64,000 nucleotides of DNA, taken from contig NZ_JODC01000019.1 in assembly GCF_000720765.1 (NCBI RefSeq), forward strand, positions 78,320-142,319, in the 5' to 3' direction. The notes below the pieces were generated by a model. The model ran no database searches and was not told where the DNA came from. It saw only the letters and a program-made list of their open reading frames with translations. Positions 32,026-41,014 of the stretch are shown here, piece by piece. This DNA comes from Streptomyces sp. NRRL S-646. GTDB taxonomy: Bacteria; Actinomycetota; Actinomycetes; Streptomycetales; Streptomycetaceae. Each line of letters starts with the position of its first letter. Positions within the stretch are counted from its first letter, which is position 1. Made by a program: the position numbers and the translations under genes.

Positions 32026-33675
32026 ATGTCCGCTGTGAACCGTGTCCGTGCCGCCTACGCCCGCATCGAGGCAGTGGACCGTCCCGAGATCTGGATCGAC
32101 CTGCGCCCGCAGGCCGAGGTCGAGGCGGAGGCGGACGCGATCGACGCCCGCGTGGCGGCGGGTGAGCAACTGCCCCTTGCCGGACGCCTGCTCGCGGCGA
32201 AGGGCAACATCGACGTGGCCGGTCTGCCCACCACCGCGGGTTGCCCTGCGTACGCCTACGAGCCCGAGGCGGACGCTCCGGTCGTCGCCCGCCTGCGCGC
32301 GGCGGGCGCGGTCGTGCTGGGCACGACGAATCTGGACCAGTTCGCGACGGGCCTGGTGGGCACGCGCTCGCCCCACGGCGCGGTCCGCAACGCGCACGAC
32401 CCTGCCCGGATCAGCGGCGGCTCCAGCTCCGGCTCGGCCGTCGCCGTGGCCCTGGGCATCGTCGACCTCGCGCTGGGCACGGACACCGCGGGCTCGGGCC
32501 GGGTCCCGGCCGCGTTCAACGGCATCGTCGGCCTCAAACCGACCCGCGGTCTGGTCCCCACGGCGGGAGTCGTCCCGGCCTGCGCCTCCATCGACTGCGT
32601 GACGGTGTTCGCCCGCACCCTCCCGGAGGCCGAACAGGCGCTGTCCTTCATGACCTCCCCGCCGGACCGCGAACTCCCGCCGCTCCCCCAGCGCACCCCC
32701 GGACCGTGGCGCATCGCGGTCCCGCCCCGGGAACAGCTCGGCGAGCTGGACGAGGGCTGGGCGGAGGCGTACGAGGCGGCGGTACGGCAGCTCGAAGCGG
32801 CCGGAGCCGACATCCGCACCCTCGATCTGGCCCCTTTCACCGAGGCCGCGGCGATGCTCTACGAGGGCGCGTTCGTCGCCGAGCGCTATACGGCGGTCGG
32901 CGGCTTTGTCGACAAGGCGATCGCGGACGGCATCGCGGGCCTGGACCCCACCGTCGCCGGAATCATCACCCGCGCCCGCGACATCCCGGCTCACCGGCTC
33001 TACGCCGACACCGACCGCCTGACCGCGCTGCGTGCCCGTGCCCTGGCGGAACTCGCCGACACGGACGCCCTGCTGCTGCCCACCACCCCCGGCCATCCGA
33101 CCCTCGCCGAGGTGGCCGCCGACCCGCTCGGCGCCAACGCCCGCCTGGGCCGCTTCACCAACTCCACCAACCTCTTCGACCTGTCCGCCCTCGCCGTCCC
33201 GGCGGGCGAGGTGGACGGCCTGCCGTTCGGCGTGATGCTGATCGGCCCGGCGTTCACGGACGACCGCCTGGCGCGGATCGCCGCACTGCTCCAGCCGGAC
33301 ACACAGGTGGCGGTGGTGGGCGCGCACCTGTCGGGCCAGCCCCTCAACCCCCAACTCCTGACCCTGGGCGCCCGTTTGGACCGCACGACCACGACCGCCC
33401 CCGCCTACCGCCTGTACGCCCTGCGGACGACGCCACCGAAGCCGGGCCTCGTCCACGTCGGCGAGGGCGGCACGGCGATCGAGGCGGAGGTCTGGACTCT
33501 CCCCGCGGCGGGCCTGGGCCGCCTGCTGGCGGCGCTCCCCCGCCCGATGACCCTGGGCGGCGTGCAACTGGCGGACGGCACCCAGGTCCCCGGCTTCCTG
33601 TGCGAACCGTCCGCCCTCACGGACGCCGAGGACATCACGTCGTACGGCGGCTGGCGGGCGTACCTGAGCCGCTGA
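32026..33675 (+). CDS. atzF: Allophanate hydrolase
   Basis: 549 residues. Amidase-signature domain with the Ser-cisSer-Lys triad: Lys in LLAAKGNIDVAG, GGSSSGSAVAVA and GTDTAGSGRVPA. The C-terminal 130 residues form the AtzF/DUR1,2-type extension (LYALRTTPPKPGLVHV, MTLGGVQLADGTQVPGFLCE). It hydrolyses allophanate to ammonia and carbon dioxide, the last step of the pathway. The ATG at 32026 follows GAGGAG; an upstream GTG at 32002 is less likely. It lies 53 bases after the carboxylase and ends the operon at a hairpin. Confidence 0.93.
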   Translation: MSAVNRVRAAYARIEAVDRPEIWIDLRPQAEVEAEADAIDARVAAGEQLPLAGRLLAAKGNIDVAGLPTTAGCPAYAYEPEADAPVVARLRAAGAVVLGTTNLDQFATGLVGTRSPHGAVRNAHDPARISGGSSSGSAVAVALGIVDLALGTDTAGSGRVPAAFNGIVGLKPTRGLVPTAGVVPACASIDCVTVFARTLPEAEQALSFMTSPPDRELPPLPQRTPGPWRIAVPPREQLGELDEGWAEAYEAAVRQLEAAGADIRTLDLAPFTEAAAMLYEGAFVAERYTAVGGFVDKAIADGIAGLDPTVAGIITRARDIPAHRLYADTDRLTALRARALAELADTDALLLPTTPGHPTLAEVAADPLGANARLGRFTNSTNLFDLSALAVPAGEVDGLPFGVMLIGPAFTDDRLARIAALLQPDTQVAVVGAHLSGQPLNPQLLTLGARLDRTTTTAPAYRLYALRTTPPKPGLVHVGEGGTAIEAEVWTLPAAGLGRLLAALPRPMTLGGVQLADGTQVPGFLCEPSALTDAEDITSYGGWRAYLSR

Positions 33676-33740
33676 GCGCTCCGCGGGATGTGCGGTGATC
33701 TGTCTGCGGGGGCCCCAGCGCCCCTTCAGGGCACGGCCTT

Positions 33741-33769
33741 CCCGGACCGCCTCGCGCAGGCGGTCCGGG
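33741..33769. terminator. Perfect convergent hairpin terminator
   Basis: CCCGGACCGCCT and AGGCGGTCCGGG form a 12-bp perfect stem with a 5-base loop between the convergent allophanate hydrolase and helicase genes. Confidence 0.8.
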
Positions 33770-33801
33770 ATGCCGGTTCGGCCCTGGCGGGGGTCGGCGG
33801 C

Positions 33802-36618
33802 TCAGCCCACCGACGAGTAGGCCACCACTCCGCGCAGCAGCAGGTCGACCGCCTTGCGTGCGTTCTTCGCGACCGTCGAGCTCTCCCCGCCTGAGACGGG
33901 GGCCGCCGCCGAGATCTGCCCGAGCACGTCGATGACCTGCTTGCACCACCGCACGAAGTCCCCGGCCGGCATCTCGGCCTCCCGCAGCACCTCGTCGAGG
34001 CCCTTGCCGCTGGCCCACATGTAGGCGGCCCAGGCGAACCCGAGGTCCGGTTCCCGCTGCCCCACGCCCTCGGTCTGGGTGATCCGGAAGTCCTCCTCCA
34101 GGGCGTCCAGGCGCCCCCAGATCCGCACCATCTCGCCGAGCGCGGCCTTCGCCTGACCGGAGGGCAGCTTCGGCGCCATGGCGTCGTCGCCCACCCGTGC
34201 CTCGTACACCAACGCCGACACGCACGCGGCCAGTTCGGCAGGGCCCAGCCCGTTCCACACCCCGGCGCGCAGGCACTCGCTGGCCAGCAGGTCGAGTTCG
34301 CCGTACAGCCGTGCCAGCCGCTTGCCGTGCTCGGTGACCTCGTCACCGCGCAGGTAGTCCAGCTCGGTCAGCAGCGCCACGATCCGGTCGAAGGTCCGCG
34401 CGATCGTGTTCGTGCGGCCCTCGATACGGCGCTCCAGCTGCGAGGTGTCCCGCAGCAGCCGGTGATACCGCTCGGCCCAACGGGCATGATCCTCACGGTC
34501 GTTGCACCCATGGCAGGGGTGTGCGCGAATGGCGGTCCGCAGCCTTGCGATCTCGCGGTCGTCGGCGGCCTGGGAGCGCTTCTTGCGGGCCCGCTCCGGC
34601 GGAATGTGCCCGGCCTTGGTGCGCAGCGCGGAGGCGAGGTCCCGACGCGACTGCGGGGAACGCGGGTTGAAGGACTTCGGGATGCGCATCCGCTCCAGCG
34701 CCTCGACCGGCACCGGGAAGTCCATCGACGCGAGCCGCTTGACCTGCCGCTCGGCGGTCAGGACCAGCGGACGCGGCCCGTCGTGGTGCTCGAAGCCCCG
34801 GTGGCCGTTGGAACGCCCGGCCGGCAGCCCCGGATCCAGCACCAGCGCCAGGCCCGCGTACTTGCCCGCCGGCACATGGATGACGTCACCCGGCTTGAGC
34901 TTCTCCAGCGCGACGGCGGCCTCGGCACGCCGCTCGACCGCACCCTGACGGGCCAGCTCGGTCTCCCGGTCCTTGAGCTCGCGGCGCAGTCGCGCGTACT
35001 CCTCGAAGTCGCCCAAGTGGCAGGTCATGGAGGCCTTGTAGCCCTCCAGGCCCTCCTCGTTGCGCTGCACCTGCCGGGAGATGCCGACGACCGACTTGTC
35101 GGCCTGGAACTGCGCGAAGGACGTCTCGAGGAGCTCACGCGAACGGTGCCGGCCGAACTGCTCGACCAGGTTGACCGCCATGTTGTACGACGGCTTGAAG
35201 CTGGAGCGCAGCGGGTAGGTGCGCGTGCCGGCCAGTCCCGCGAGGTGCTCGGGGCTCATCCCGCGCTGCCACAGGACGACGGCGTGTCCCTCGACGTCGA
35301 TGCCGCGCCGGCCCGCACGGCCGGTCAGCTGCGTGTACTCACCGGGCGTGATGTCGGCGTGCTGCTCGCCGTTCCACTTGACGAGCTTCTCCAACACCAC
35401 CGAGCGGGCAGGCATGTTGATGCCGAGCGCGAGGGTCTCGGTGGCGAACACGGCCTTCACCAGGCCGCGGACGAACAGTTCCTCGACGACCTCCTTGAAC
35501 GTCGGCAGCATGCCCGCGTGGTGGGCCGCGATACCGCGCTCCAGGCCCTCCAGCCACTCGTAGTACCCGAGGACGTGCAGGTCCTCGGTGGGGATGGCGG
35601 CGGTGCGCTCCTCGACGAGAGCGCGCACCTTCCCCCGCGCCTCGTCGTCGTTGAGCCGCAGCCCGGCGTACAGACACTGCTGTACGGCGGCCTCGCAGGC
35701 GGCGCGGCTGAAGATGAAGGTGATGGCGGGCAGCAGGCCCTCGGCATCGAGCCGCTCGATGACCTCGGGGCGGCCCGGGGTCCACACCCGCGAACGCTGT
35801 CTGCGCTCCCGCTCGCGGTCCGCCTCACGCATCGCCCTACCGCGTCTGCGGTCCTGGTAGGAGGGCCGCTGGGCCTCCATGCGGGCCAGGCGCGTGAGGT
35901 CGGGGTTGACGGCCTTCTTGTGGCCCTCGCCCTCCTCGAACAGGTCGTACATCCGCCGCCCGGCGAGCACGTGCTGGAAGAGCGGCACGGGCCGGTGCTC
36001 GGAGACGATCACCTCGGTGTCGCCACGGACGGTGTCGAGCCAGTCACCGAACTCCTCGGCGTTGGACACGGTCGCCGACAGGGACACCAGAGTCACCGAC
36101 TCGGGCAGGTGGATGATCACCTCTTCCCATACGGCGCCGCGGAAGCGGTCGGAGAGGTAGTGCACCTCGTCCATGACCACGTAGCCGAGGCCGAGAAGGG
36201 TCTGCGAGCCCGCGTACAGCATGTTCCGCAGCACCTCGGTGGTCATCACGACCACCGGGGCCTCGGGGTTGATGCTGTTGTCGCCGGTGAGCAGCCCGAC
36301 CATGCCGTCCCCGTAGCGACGGCACAGGTCGGCGTACTTCTGGTTCGACAGCGCCTTGATGGGTGTCGTGTAGAAGCACTTCTTGCCCTGCATCAGTGCG
36401 AGGTGGACGGCGAACTCGCCCACGATCGTCTTGCCGGAGCCGGTGGGCGCGGCGACCAGCACGCCCTTGCCCGCTTCGAGCGCCTGGCAGGCCTCTATCT
36501 GGAACGGGTCGAGGCCGAAGTCGTACATCTCGCGGAAGGAGGCGAGCGCGGTGGCCTGGTCGGCAGCGCGCCTGCGGGCAGCCGCGTACCGCTCAGCCGG
36601 GGAGAGGTCCTCTGTCAT
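33802..36618 (-). CDS. Ski2/Mtr4-like superfamily 2 RNA helicase
   Basis: 938 residues. DExH helicase motifs: Q-region FDPFQ-like GLDPFQIEACQAL, motif I APTGSGKT, motif II DEVH in VVMDEVHYLSD, motif III SLSATVSN, motif IV/V FATETLALGINMPARSVVLE and motif VI QLTGRAGRRGID. The C-terminal half has the rRNA-processing arch-like and DSHCT domain (LDYLRGDEVTEHGKRLARLY, EYTQ, SECLRAGVWNGLGPAELAAC). Actinobacterial members of this family are linked to RNA metabolism or repair. The ATG at 36618 sits just downstream of a perfect PafBC-type promoter, predicting induction by DNA damage and a very short leader. Confidence 0.92.
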   Translation of the reverse strand: MTEDLSPAERYAAARRRAADQATALASFREMYDFGLDPFQIEACQALEAGKGVLVAAPTGSGKTIVGEFAVHLALMQGKKCFYTTPIKALSNQKYADLCRRYGDGMVGLLTGDNSINPEAPVVVMTTEVLRNMLYAGSQTLLGLGYVVMDEVHYLSDRFRGAVWEEVIIHLPESVTLVSLSATVSNAEEFGDWLDTVRGDTEVIVSEHRPVPLFQHVLAGRRMYDLFEEGEGHKKAVNPDLTRLARMEAQRPSYQDRRRGRAMREADRERERRQRSRVWTPGRPEVIERLDAEGLLPAITFIFSRAACEAAVQQCLYAGLRLNDDEARGKVRALVEERTAAIPTEDLHVLGYYEWLEGLERGIAAHHAGMLPTFKEVVEELFVRGLVKAVFATETLALGINMPARSVVLEKLVKWNGEQHADITPGEYTQLTGRAGRRGIDVEGHAVVLWQRGMSPEHLAGLAGTRTYPLRSSFKPSYNMAVNLVEQFGRHRSRELLETSFAQFQADKSVVGISRQVQRNEEGLEGYKASMTCHLGDFEEYARLRRELKDRETELARQGAVERRAEAAVALEKLKPGDVIHVPAGKYAGLALVLDPGLPAGRSNGHRGFEHHDGPRPLVLTAERQVKRLASMDFPVPVEALERMRIPKSFNPRSPQSRRDLASALRTKAGHIPPERARKKRSQAADDREIARLRTAIRAHPCHGCNDREDHARWAERYHRLLRDTSQLERRIEGRTNTIARTFDRIVALLTELDYLRGDEVTEHGKRLARLYGELDLLASECLRAGVWNGLGPAELAACVSALVYEARVGDDAMAPKLPSGQAKAALGEMVRIWGRLDALEEDFRITQTEGVGQREPDLGFAWAAYMWASGKGLDEVLREAEMPAGDFVRWCKQVIDVLGQISAAAPVSGGESSTVAKNARKAVDLLLRGVVAYSSVG

Positions 36619-36628
36619 CGTGCTTTCG

Positions 36629-36651
36629 AGCGTACCGGGCCGCACTGACAA
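36629..36651 (-). promoter_or_regulatory. PafBC-dependent (RecA-NDp type) promoter of the helicase gene
   Basis: Read on the minus strand: TTGTCAGTG, eight bases (CGGCCCGG), then TACGCT. This matches the TTGTCRGTG-N8-TAnnnT promoter consensus of LexA-independent DNA-damage genes in actinobacteria at every defined position. The -10 box ends 10 bases before the ATG at 36618, so the mRNA would begin only a few bases before it. pafB and pafC lie 2-4 kb away. Confidence 0.85.
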
Positions 36652-36697
36652 CAGGACGATCATTATCCGTTCCCGGCCCCTCGCCGCGCACAGCACA

Positions 36698-36726
36698 AGG
36701 GCCGGACGGGTCTTCCGTCCGGCCCT
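36698..36726. terminator. Terminator after tatC
   Basis: AGGGCCGGACGG and CCGTCCGGCCCT form a 12-bp stem with a five-base loop (GTCTT) between the tatC stop (36755) and the helicase promoter. It isolates the helicase transcription unit from the tat genes. Confidence 0.8.
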
Positions 36727-36754
36727 CGCTCATGCAGTTGTCCCTGGGTGATGC

Positions 36755-37699
36755 TCAGGTGACGTCGTCGTAGCCGTTGACCCGCTCGGTGCTCGACTGT
36801 TCGGGCAGCGCCCGGTTCGCAGAGACCGTCTCCACCTCGCCGATGTCCTCGGGAGTGAGGTCAAGGTCGGAGGCCTCGTCGTCGGCGGGGCCCTCCTCCT
36901 CGCGGCGGCGCTTGCGCTTGTCGTTCATCAGGGAGAACCCGACCGCGCCGAAGTACAGCACCCAGATCGGTCCGGCGAGCGCCAGCATCGTCAGTGGGTC
37001 GGTGCTCGGTGTGGCCACGGCCGCGAAGACAGTGATCCCCATGATCATGCCCCGCCACCAGCTGAGCATGCGCTTACCCGTGAGTATGCCCGTCAGGTTC
37101 AGCATGACCAGCAGCAGGGGAAGCTCGAAGGAGAGCCCGAACACGAGCACCATGCGGACGATCAGATCGAGGAGATCGTCCAACGGAAGCTGGTTGTCCA
37201 GGTCAGCCGGCGAGAACCCGAGCAGGACCTTCGCCATCGTGGGCAGCGTCTCGTAGGCGAAGAACGCACCACCGAGGAACAGCGGGACACCGGTCGCCAC
37301 GAAGGCCAGCGCGTACTTCTTCTCATGTCGGTGCAGTCCCGGAGCGACGAACGCCCACAGCTGGTAGAGCCAGACCGGGGATGCGAAGATCACGCCTGCC
37401 ATCAGGGAAACCTTGAGGGCGAGTGTGAAGGGGGTGAGCAAACCGTTCAGCACAATGCGGGCGCAAGTGCCACTGCGGCGCTGCGCCAGCTCGGCCAGAG
37501 TGGACTTGCACCCCACCGAGTCCAGGATCGGGTTCGTGAAGAACTCGATGATGTTCTTGTAGAAGAAGGCGGCGAAGATCGTGACGACGACGATCGCCAG
37601 CATCGCCTTCGCGAGCCGGTTGCGGAGCTCACGAAGGTGATCCACGAGCGGCATTCGCCCCTCGGGATCCTTCTCCGTGTTGCGGGCAGACTTGAGCAA
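36755..37699 (-). CDS. tatC: Twin-arginine translocase subunit TatC
   Basis: 314 residues with six membrane helices. MPLVDHLRELRNRL near the N terminus is the TatC signature that receives the twin-arginine signal, and FAYETLPTMAKVLLGFSP, FELPLLLVMLNLTGIL follow. The C terminus is a long charged cytoplasmic tail typical of actinobacteria (DKRKRRREEEGP). The start is TTG at 37699 behind GAGGACGTGGG. With TatA it exports folded proteins. tatA lies 47 bases upstream in the same operon. Confidence 0.95.
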   Translation of the reverse strand: MLKSARNTEKDPEGRMPLVDHLRELRNRLAKAMLAIVVVTIFAAFFYKNIIEFFTNPILDSVGCKSTLAELAQRRSGTCARIVLNGLLTPFTLALKVSLMAGVIFASPVWLYQLWAFVAPGLHRHEKKYALAFVATGVPLFLGGAFFAYETLPTMAKVLLGFSPADLDNQLPLDDLLDLIVRMVLVFGLSFELPLLLVMLNLTGILTGKRMLSWWRGMIMGITVFAAVATPSTDPLTMLALAGPIWVLYFGAVGFSLMNDKRKRRREEEGPADDEASDLDLTPEDIGEVETVSANRALPEQSSTERVNGYDDVT

Positions 37700-37746
37700 C
37701 CCACGTCCTCATCTCGTGCGGCAGGCCGGGGGCGTCCGGCCCTGCG

Positions 37747-38034
37747 TCAGCGCTTGGTTGTGTCCGTCGGCTCGCTGACCGGGCGCGAGCTCGTCACGTC
37801 GCCGGGGGCGGCCTGGATGGTGCGCTGAGCCGGGGGCTGCTCGTCGTTGTTGGGCGGGCCGGCCGGGGTGGCCGTGCTGCTGCCCTCTTCCTTCATCGCC
37901 TTGGCCTCGCTCTTGAGAATGCGAGCGGACTTGCCGAGCGAGCGCGCCATGTCGGGAAGCTTCTTGGCGCCGAAAAGGAGAACGACGACGATAAGGATGA
38001 GAATGATCTCGGGGGCGCCGAGCCTTCCGAACAT
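37747..38034 (-). CDS. tatA: Twin-arginine translocase subunit TatA
   Basis: 95 residues. One N-terminal membrane helix (PEIILILIVVVLLFGAKKLP with the FGxKKLPD hinge), then an amphipathic helix (MARSLGKSARILKSEAKAMK) and a disordered Pro/Thr tail. It forms the protein-conducting element of the Tat system. ATG at 38034; upstream of tatC. Confidence 0.95.
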   Translation of the reverse strand: MFGRLGAPEIILILIVVVLLFGAKKLPDMARSLGKSARILKSEAKAMKEEGSSTATPAGPPNNDEQPPAQRTIQAAPGDVTSSRPVSEPTDTTKR

Positions 38035-38040
38035 AAGTCT

Positions 38041-38314
38041 TTACCTTCTCACCGAGGCGGCTGGGGTGGGGTGCTGTCCGACTGGTCGGACATGTGTCCG
38101 ATCAGCCGTGTCACAGCGATCGTAACGCTCAGGGGTAAACGTGAGGCAATCCCCGTGCGTACTCCCGGTCAGCGGTCCGGGCCTCGTTCTCCGGGCCGCG
38201 ACCAGCAGCGTACCCGCCAGGGTGGCCCCGGTGACAGGTCGAAGTGACCCAAACCGCCTGGGCCGCACGACTCACATGCCTCGCACAGCAGTACTCAGCC
38301 TCACGCAGCAGCAA
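38041..38314. other. Intergenic region upstream of tatA
   Basis: About 270 bases without a credible gene. It contains a short dyad TGTCCGAC-TGG-TCGGACA (38083-38102) just upstream of tatA, which could be a regulatory hairpin or operator. A tatA promoter is expected here. Confidence 0.4.
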
Positions 38315-38509
38315 TCAGAGGGAGTCCACGGCGCGGGCGGTGCTCACGGCCGCCCGCTCGAGGTCCTCGGCGGCCTTGTTGATACGGCTCGCGGAGTCCG
38401 TGACCTGGCGGCCGAGGCGCTGCGCCTCGACGAACACCCGCACGGCGAACACTCCGAGGACGGCGAGACCCAGAAAACCCACAGCTACCGCGAACATCGG
38501 CCAGAACAT
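38315..38509 (-). CDS. Small single-pass membrane protein (DUF948-like)
   Basis: 64 residues. An N-terminal membrane helix (MFAVAVGFLGLAVLGVFAVR) is followed by an amphipathic helix (VEAQRLGRQVTDSASRINKA). This looks like the short DUF948-type proteins often found beside actinobacterial tat genes. Function unknown. It starts 10 bases after the zinc-ribbon gene upstream, suggesting one operon. Confidence 0.75.
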   Translation of the reverse strand: MFWPMFAVAVGFLGLAVLGVFAVRVFVEAQRLGRQVTDSASRINKAAEDLERAAVSTARAVDSL

Positions 38510-38519
38510 GACGTCGAGC

Positions 38520-38804
38520 CTAGACGGTCCGCAAGGTCCTGACCCCGCCGCCGGTCAGCAGCTCGACGATCCGCTCCCCCGCCGGCTTGCGGACCGAGGC
38601 GCCGCAGTCGGGGCAGGTGAAGGAGTAAAAAGTCGTGCGGCTGCTGGCGCCGATCGCGAGGCGCAGGGCCGCGGCGGCGAGCTCGAAGCTGCCGCGGCAG
38701 TCCGGGCAGCCGGCCCGGAAGGTCACCGGGGACACGCTTCTCATCCCGGCGAAGGCGGCCGCCACCGACATGCCCCCCGCACCAGACACCGACGACTCGC
38801 TCAA
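38520..38804 (-). CDS. Small zinc-ribbon protein
   Basis: 94 residues. Two CPDC pairs (AGCPDCRGSFEL and FTCPDCGASVRK), about 33 residues apart, form a zinc ribbon. No other domain is visible. It lies between pafC and the small membrane protein on the same strand. The family is conserved near pafBC in Streptomyces as far as I recall, but its role is unknown. Confidence 0.78.
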   Translation of the reverse strand: MSESSVSGAGGMSVAAAFAGMRSVSPVTFRAGCPDCRGSFELAAAALRLAIGASSRTTFYSFTCPDCGASVRKPAGERIVELLTGGGVRTLRTV

Positions 38805-38886
38805 AGCCCCTGCTCCTCTTCCCTAGGTCGATCGCCTCCGGGGCCCCACGGCCGACGCCCCTTCCAGCTCACTCCCGCCTGCCGGA

Positions 38887-39912
38887 CTACCCGTCGTGAA
38901 CCGCGTGCTCTCCGTGCGGCGCCTGCGCCTCGACCCCGTCGTACGCCGCCAGCGCCTCACGGGCCGCCCGCCGGGCGCTGTCGGCCAGCTCGGGCGGCGA
39001 GACGATCCGGCCGTCCCGCCCGAGCCGCAGCGCCAGCCGCCGCAGCGACGCCGGATCCGGGGTCCGCAGGGTGATACGCAGCCCGCCGTCCGGAAGCTCA
39101 TCCGCGCTGTCGTGCGGGTAGTACTCGGCGACCCAGCGGCCGCCCGGGCCGACCTCGACGACGACCTCCGGGTCCTCGGCGGCGGGCTGCACCAGCGCCT
39201 CCGACAGGTCCCGCAGCTCGATCTCGGGCGGTGCGGACGGCTCGTCCAGGATCCTGATCTCGGCGACCCGGTCGAGCCGGAAGGTGCGGCGCGCCTCGGA
39301 GCGCCGGCACCAGGCCTCCACGTACGTGTGCCCGACGCTGACGAGCCGGATCGGGTCGATCTCCCGCTCGGTGAGCTCGTCACGCGCGGGCGAGTAGTAG
39401 CGGATCCACAGGCGGCGGCGCTCCGAGATCGCCCGGTCGACGTCGGCGAAGACACCGCCCTCGGCCTCGAAGGTCACCGACAGCCGGGCGCTGGCGCCCG
39501 CCGCCTCACCGGCCGCGGCCTCCAGCTTGGCGTTGGCCCGCAACAGCGCCTGGCGGTCGCTCTCCCGCAGCCCGGGCAGGGTGGACACCGCGCGTGCGGC
39601 CACCAGCAGCGCTGTCGCCTCGTCGGCGGCCAGCCGCAGCGGTTCCGCTGTTTCCTCGCCGAGGGCAGCAGGGTTGCGCCACCAGATGCGCTCGCCGTCG
39701 GTGTCGATGTCGAGCAGGTCGCCACCGCGGAAGCTGGTGCCGCACATGGGCAGCACATCCAGGTCGGAGACCAGCTCGTCCTCACTGATGCCGAAGGCGC
39801 GCGCGACGTCCTCGACCCGGGCCCCGGGGCGCTCCTTCAGATACGTCACCAGGGAGAGCATCCGCCGGGTCTGGTCGATGGCGTTCACGGGCCTGACCGG
39901 TTTGCCTGCCAC
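38887..39912 (-). CDS. pafC: WYL-domain transcription regulator PafC
   Basis: 341 residues. N-terminal winged HTH (MLSLVTYLKERPGARVEDVA), a middle WYL domain (SERRRLWIRYYSPARDELTE, VSVGHTYVEAWCRRSEARRT) and a C-terminal WCX domain. With PafB it forms the activator of LexA/RecA-independent DNA damage genes in actinobacteria. GTG at 39912, 18 bases after the pafB stop. Sites fitting its promoter class lie nearby at 36629-36651 and 56567-56589. Confidence 0.93.
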   Translation of the reverse strand: MAGKPVRPVNAIDQTRRMLSLVTYLKERPGARVEDVARAFGISEDELVSDLDVLPMCGTSFRGGDLLDIDTDGERIWWRNPAALGEETAEPLRLAADEATALLVAARAVSTLPGLRESDRQALLRANAKLEAAAGEAAGASARLSVTFEAEGGVFADVDRAISERRRLWIRYYSPARDELTEREIDPIRLVSVGHTYVEAWCRRSEARRTFRLDRVAEIRILDEPSAPPEIELRDLSEALVQPAAEDPEVVVEVGPGGRWVAEYYPHDSADELPDGGLRITLRTPDPASLRRLALRLGRDGRIVSPPELADSARRAAREALAAYDGVEAQAPHGEHAVHDG

Positions 39913-39930
39913 TGTCCTGCTCGCTCCCCC

Positions 39931-40884
39931 TCAGCCCTTGGCCACGGCACGCAGCCGGTCCACCACGTCCGCGCGCAGCTCGGCCGGCTCAAGCACCACC
40001 ACGTCCGGCCCGAACTCCACCAGCCAGGCGTCCAGCCCATGCCCGTACGGAATCTCCAACTCGTCCCAGCCGTCGCCGAGTTCCCGCACCGCGGTGGCCT
40101 TCGCCCGAAGGGGGTAGCCCGCGCCCGAGCGCAGCCGGATCAGCGCGGAGCGGTCCGCGGTCTCCCCCGCCCAGCTCGCCACGGTCTCGCGGACGGTGAC
40201 GACATCGGGAATCTCGGTCGTGAACTGCCCGCTGCGGCTGCGCACCTTGCCGGTGATCCGCGACAGCCGGAACACCCGCTCGGCGCCCCGGTCGCGGTCC
40301 CAGCCGGCCAGATACCAGTGGCCGCGCCAGCACTCCAGCGCCCACGGCTCCACATGCCGGGGCTCGGGGTGGGCGGCGGTGGCCTTGCGGTAGTCGAAGA
40401 CGACCGGGCGGCGATCACGGCAGGCCAGCATCAGCGGCTCGAACGCGACCTCGTGCACAGGGATACGGGGCTCAAGCGCGCCGTGCGCCTCATACGGGTC
40501 GACGTCCTCGGGCATCCCTGCCGCGCGCAGCTTCTGCAGGGCGCCGCTGGCCGCACCCGCCAGCCGGGCCTGCTGCCACACCTTCGCGGCGAGACCGAGA
40601 GCGGCGGCCTCCTCGGCGTCGAGCGTGATGGGCGGCAGGCGGTTGCTGTCACGGCGGGCCAGATAGCCCACCTCGCCGTCGAGGTTCTCCACCGTCTCGA
40701 TGACCAGGCCGAGTTCGCGCAGATCGTCCTTGTCCCGCTCGAACATCCGGCTGAAGGAGTCGTCACTGCCCGCCTCGAGGTAGGCCTCGATGGACTCACG
40801 AAGCTCGCGCTTGCTGAGCGGCCGCCGCGTCCCGAGCAGACACAGCGCCAGGTTCATCAGCCGCTCGGCCTTGGCAATGGCCAT
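39931..40884 (-). CDS. pafB: WYL-domain transcription regulator PafB
   Basis: 317 residues. N-terminal HTH (AIAKAERLMNLALCLLGTRR, SKRELRESIEAYLEAGSDDS), a WYL domain (RRPVVFDYRKATAAHPEPRH, PWALECWRGHWYLAGWDRDR) and a WCX tail. It is the paralogous partner of PafC, just upstream. The start ATG at 40882-40884 gives the typical PafB N terminus. Unlike in mycobacteria, pafA is not directly adjacent: two FKBP genes lie between. Confidence 0.93.
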   Translation of the reverse strand: MAIAKAERLMNLALCLLGTRRPLSKRELRESIEAYLEAGSDDSFSRMFERDKDDLRELGLVIETVENLDGEVGYLARRDSNRLPPITLDAEEAAALGLAAKVWQQARLAGAASGALQKLRAAGMPEDVDPYEAHGALEPRIPVHEVAFEPLMLACRDRRPVVFDYRKATAAHPEPRHVEPWALECWRGHWYLAGWDRDRGAERVFRLSRITGKVRSRSGQFTTEIPDVVTVRETVASWAGETADRSALIRLRSGAGYPLRAKATAVRELGDGWDELEIPYGHGLDAWLVEFGPDVVVLEPAELRADVVDRLRAVAKG

Positions 40885-40957
40885 CGACGCCCTTCGCCTC
40901 CCTATGGTGCTTACGGACGATGACCGTACCGCCCCCAGGTGGCGTGGCAAAAGCCGA

Positions 40958-40985
40958 GGGCCCATGCCCGGACAGGCATGGGCCC
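40958..40985. terminator. Terminator after the cytoplasmic FKBP gene
   Basis: GGGCCCATGCC and GGCATGGGCCC form an 11-bp stem with a six-base loop, 30 bases past the minus-strand FKBP stop and upstream of pafB. It separates the FKBP genes from the pafBC unit. Confidence 0.8.
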
Positions 40986-41014
40986 CAGGTGATCGGGTCC
41001 GGTCGCGGCGACGA

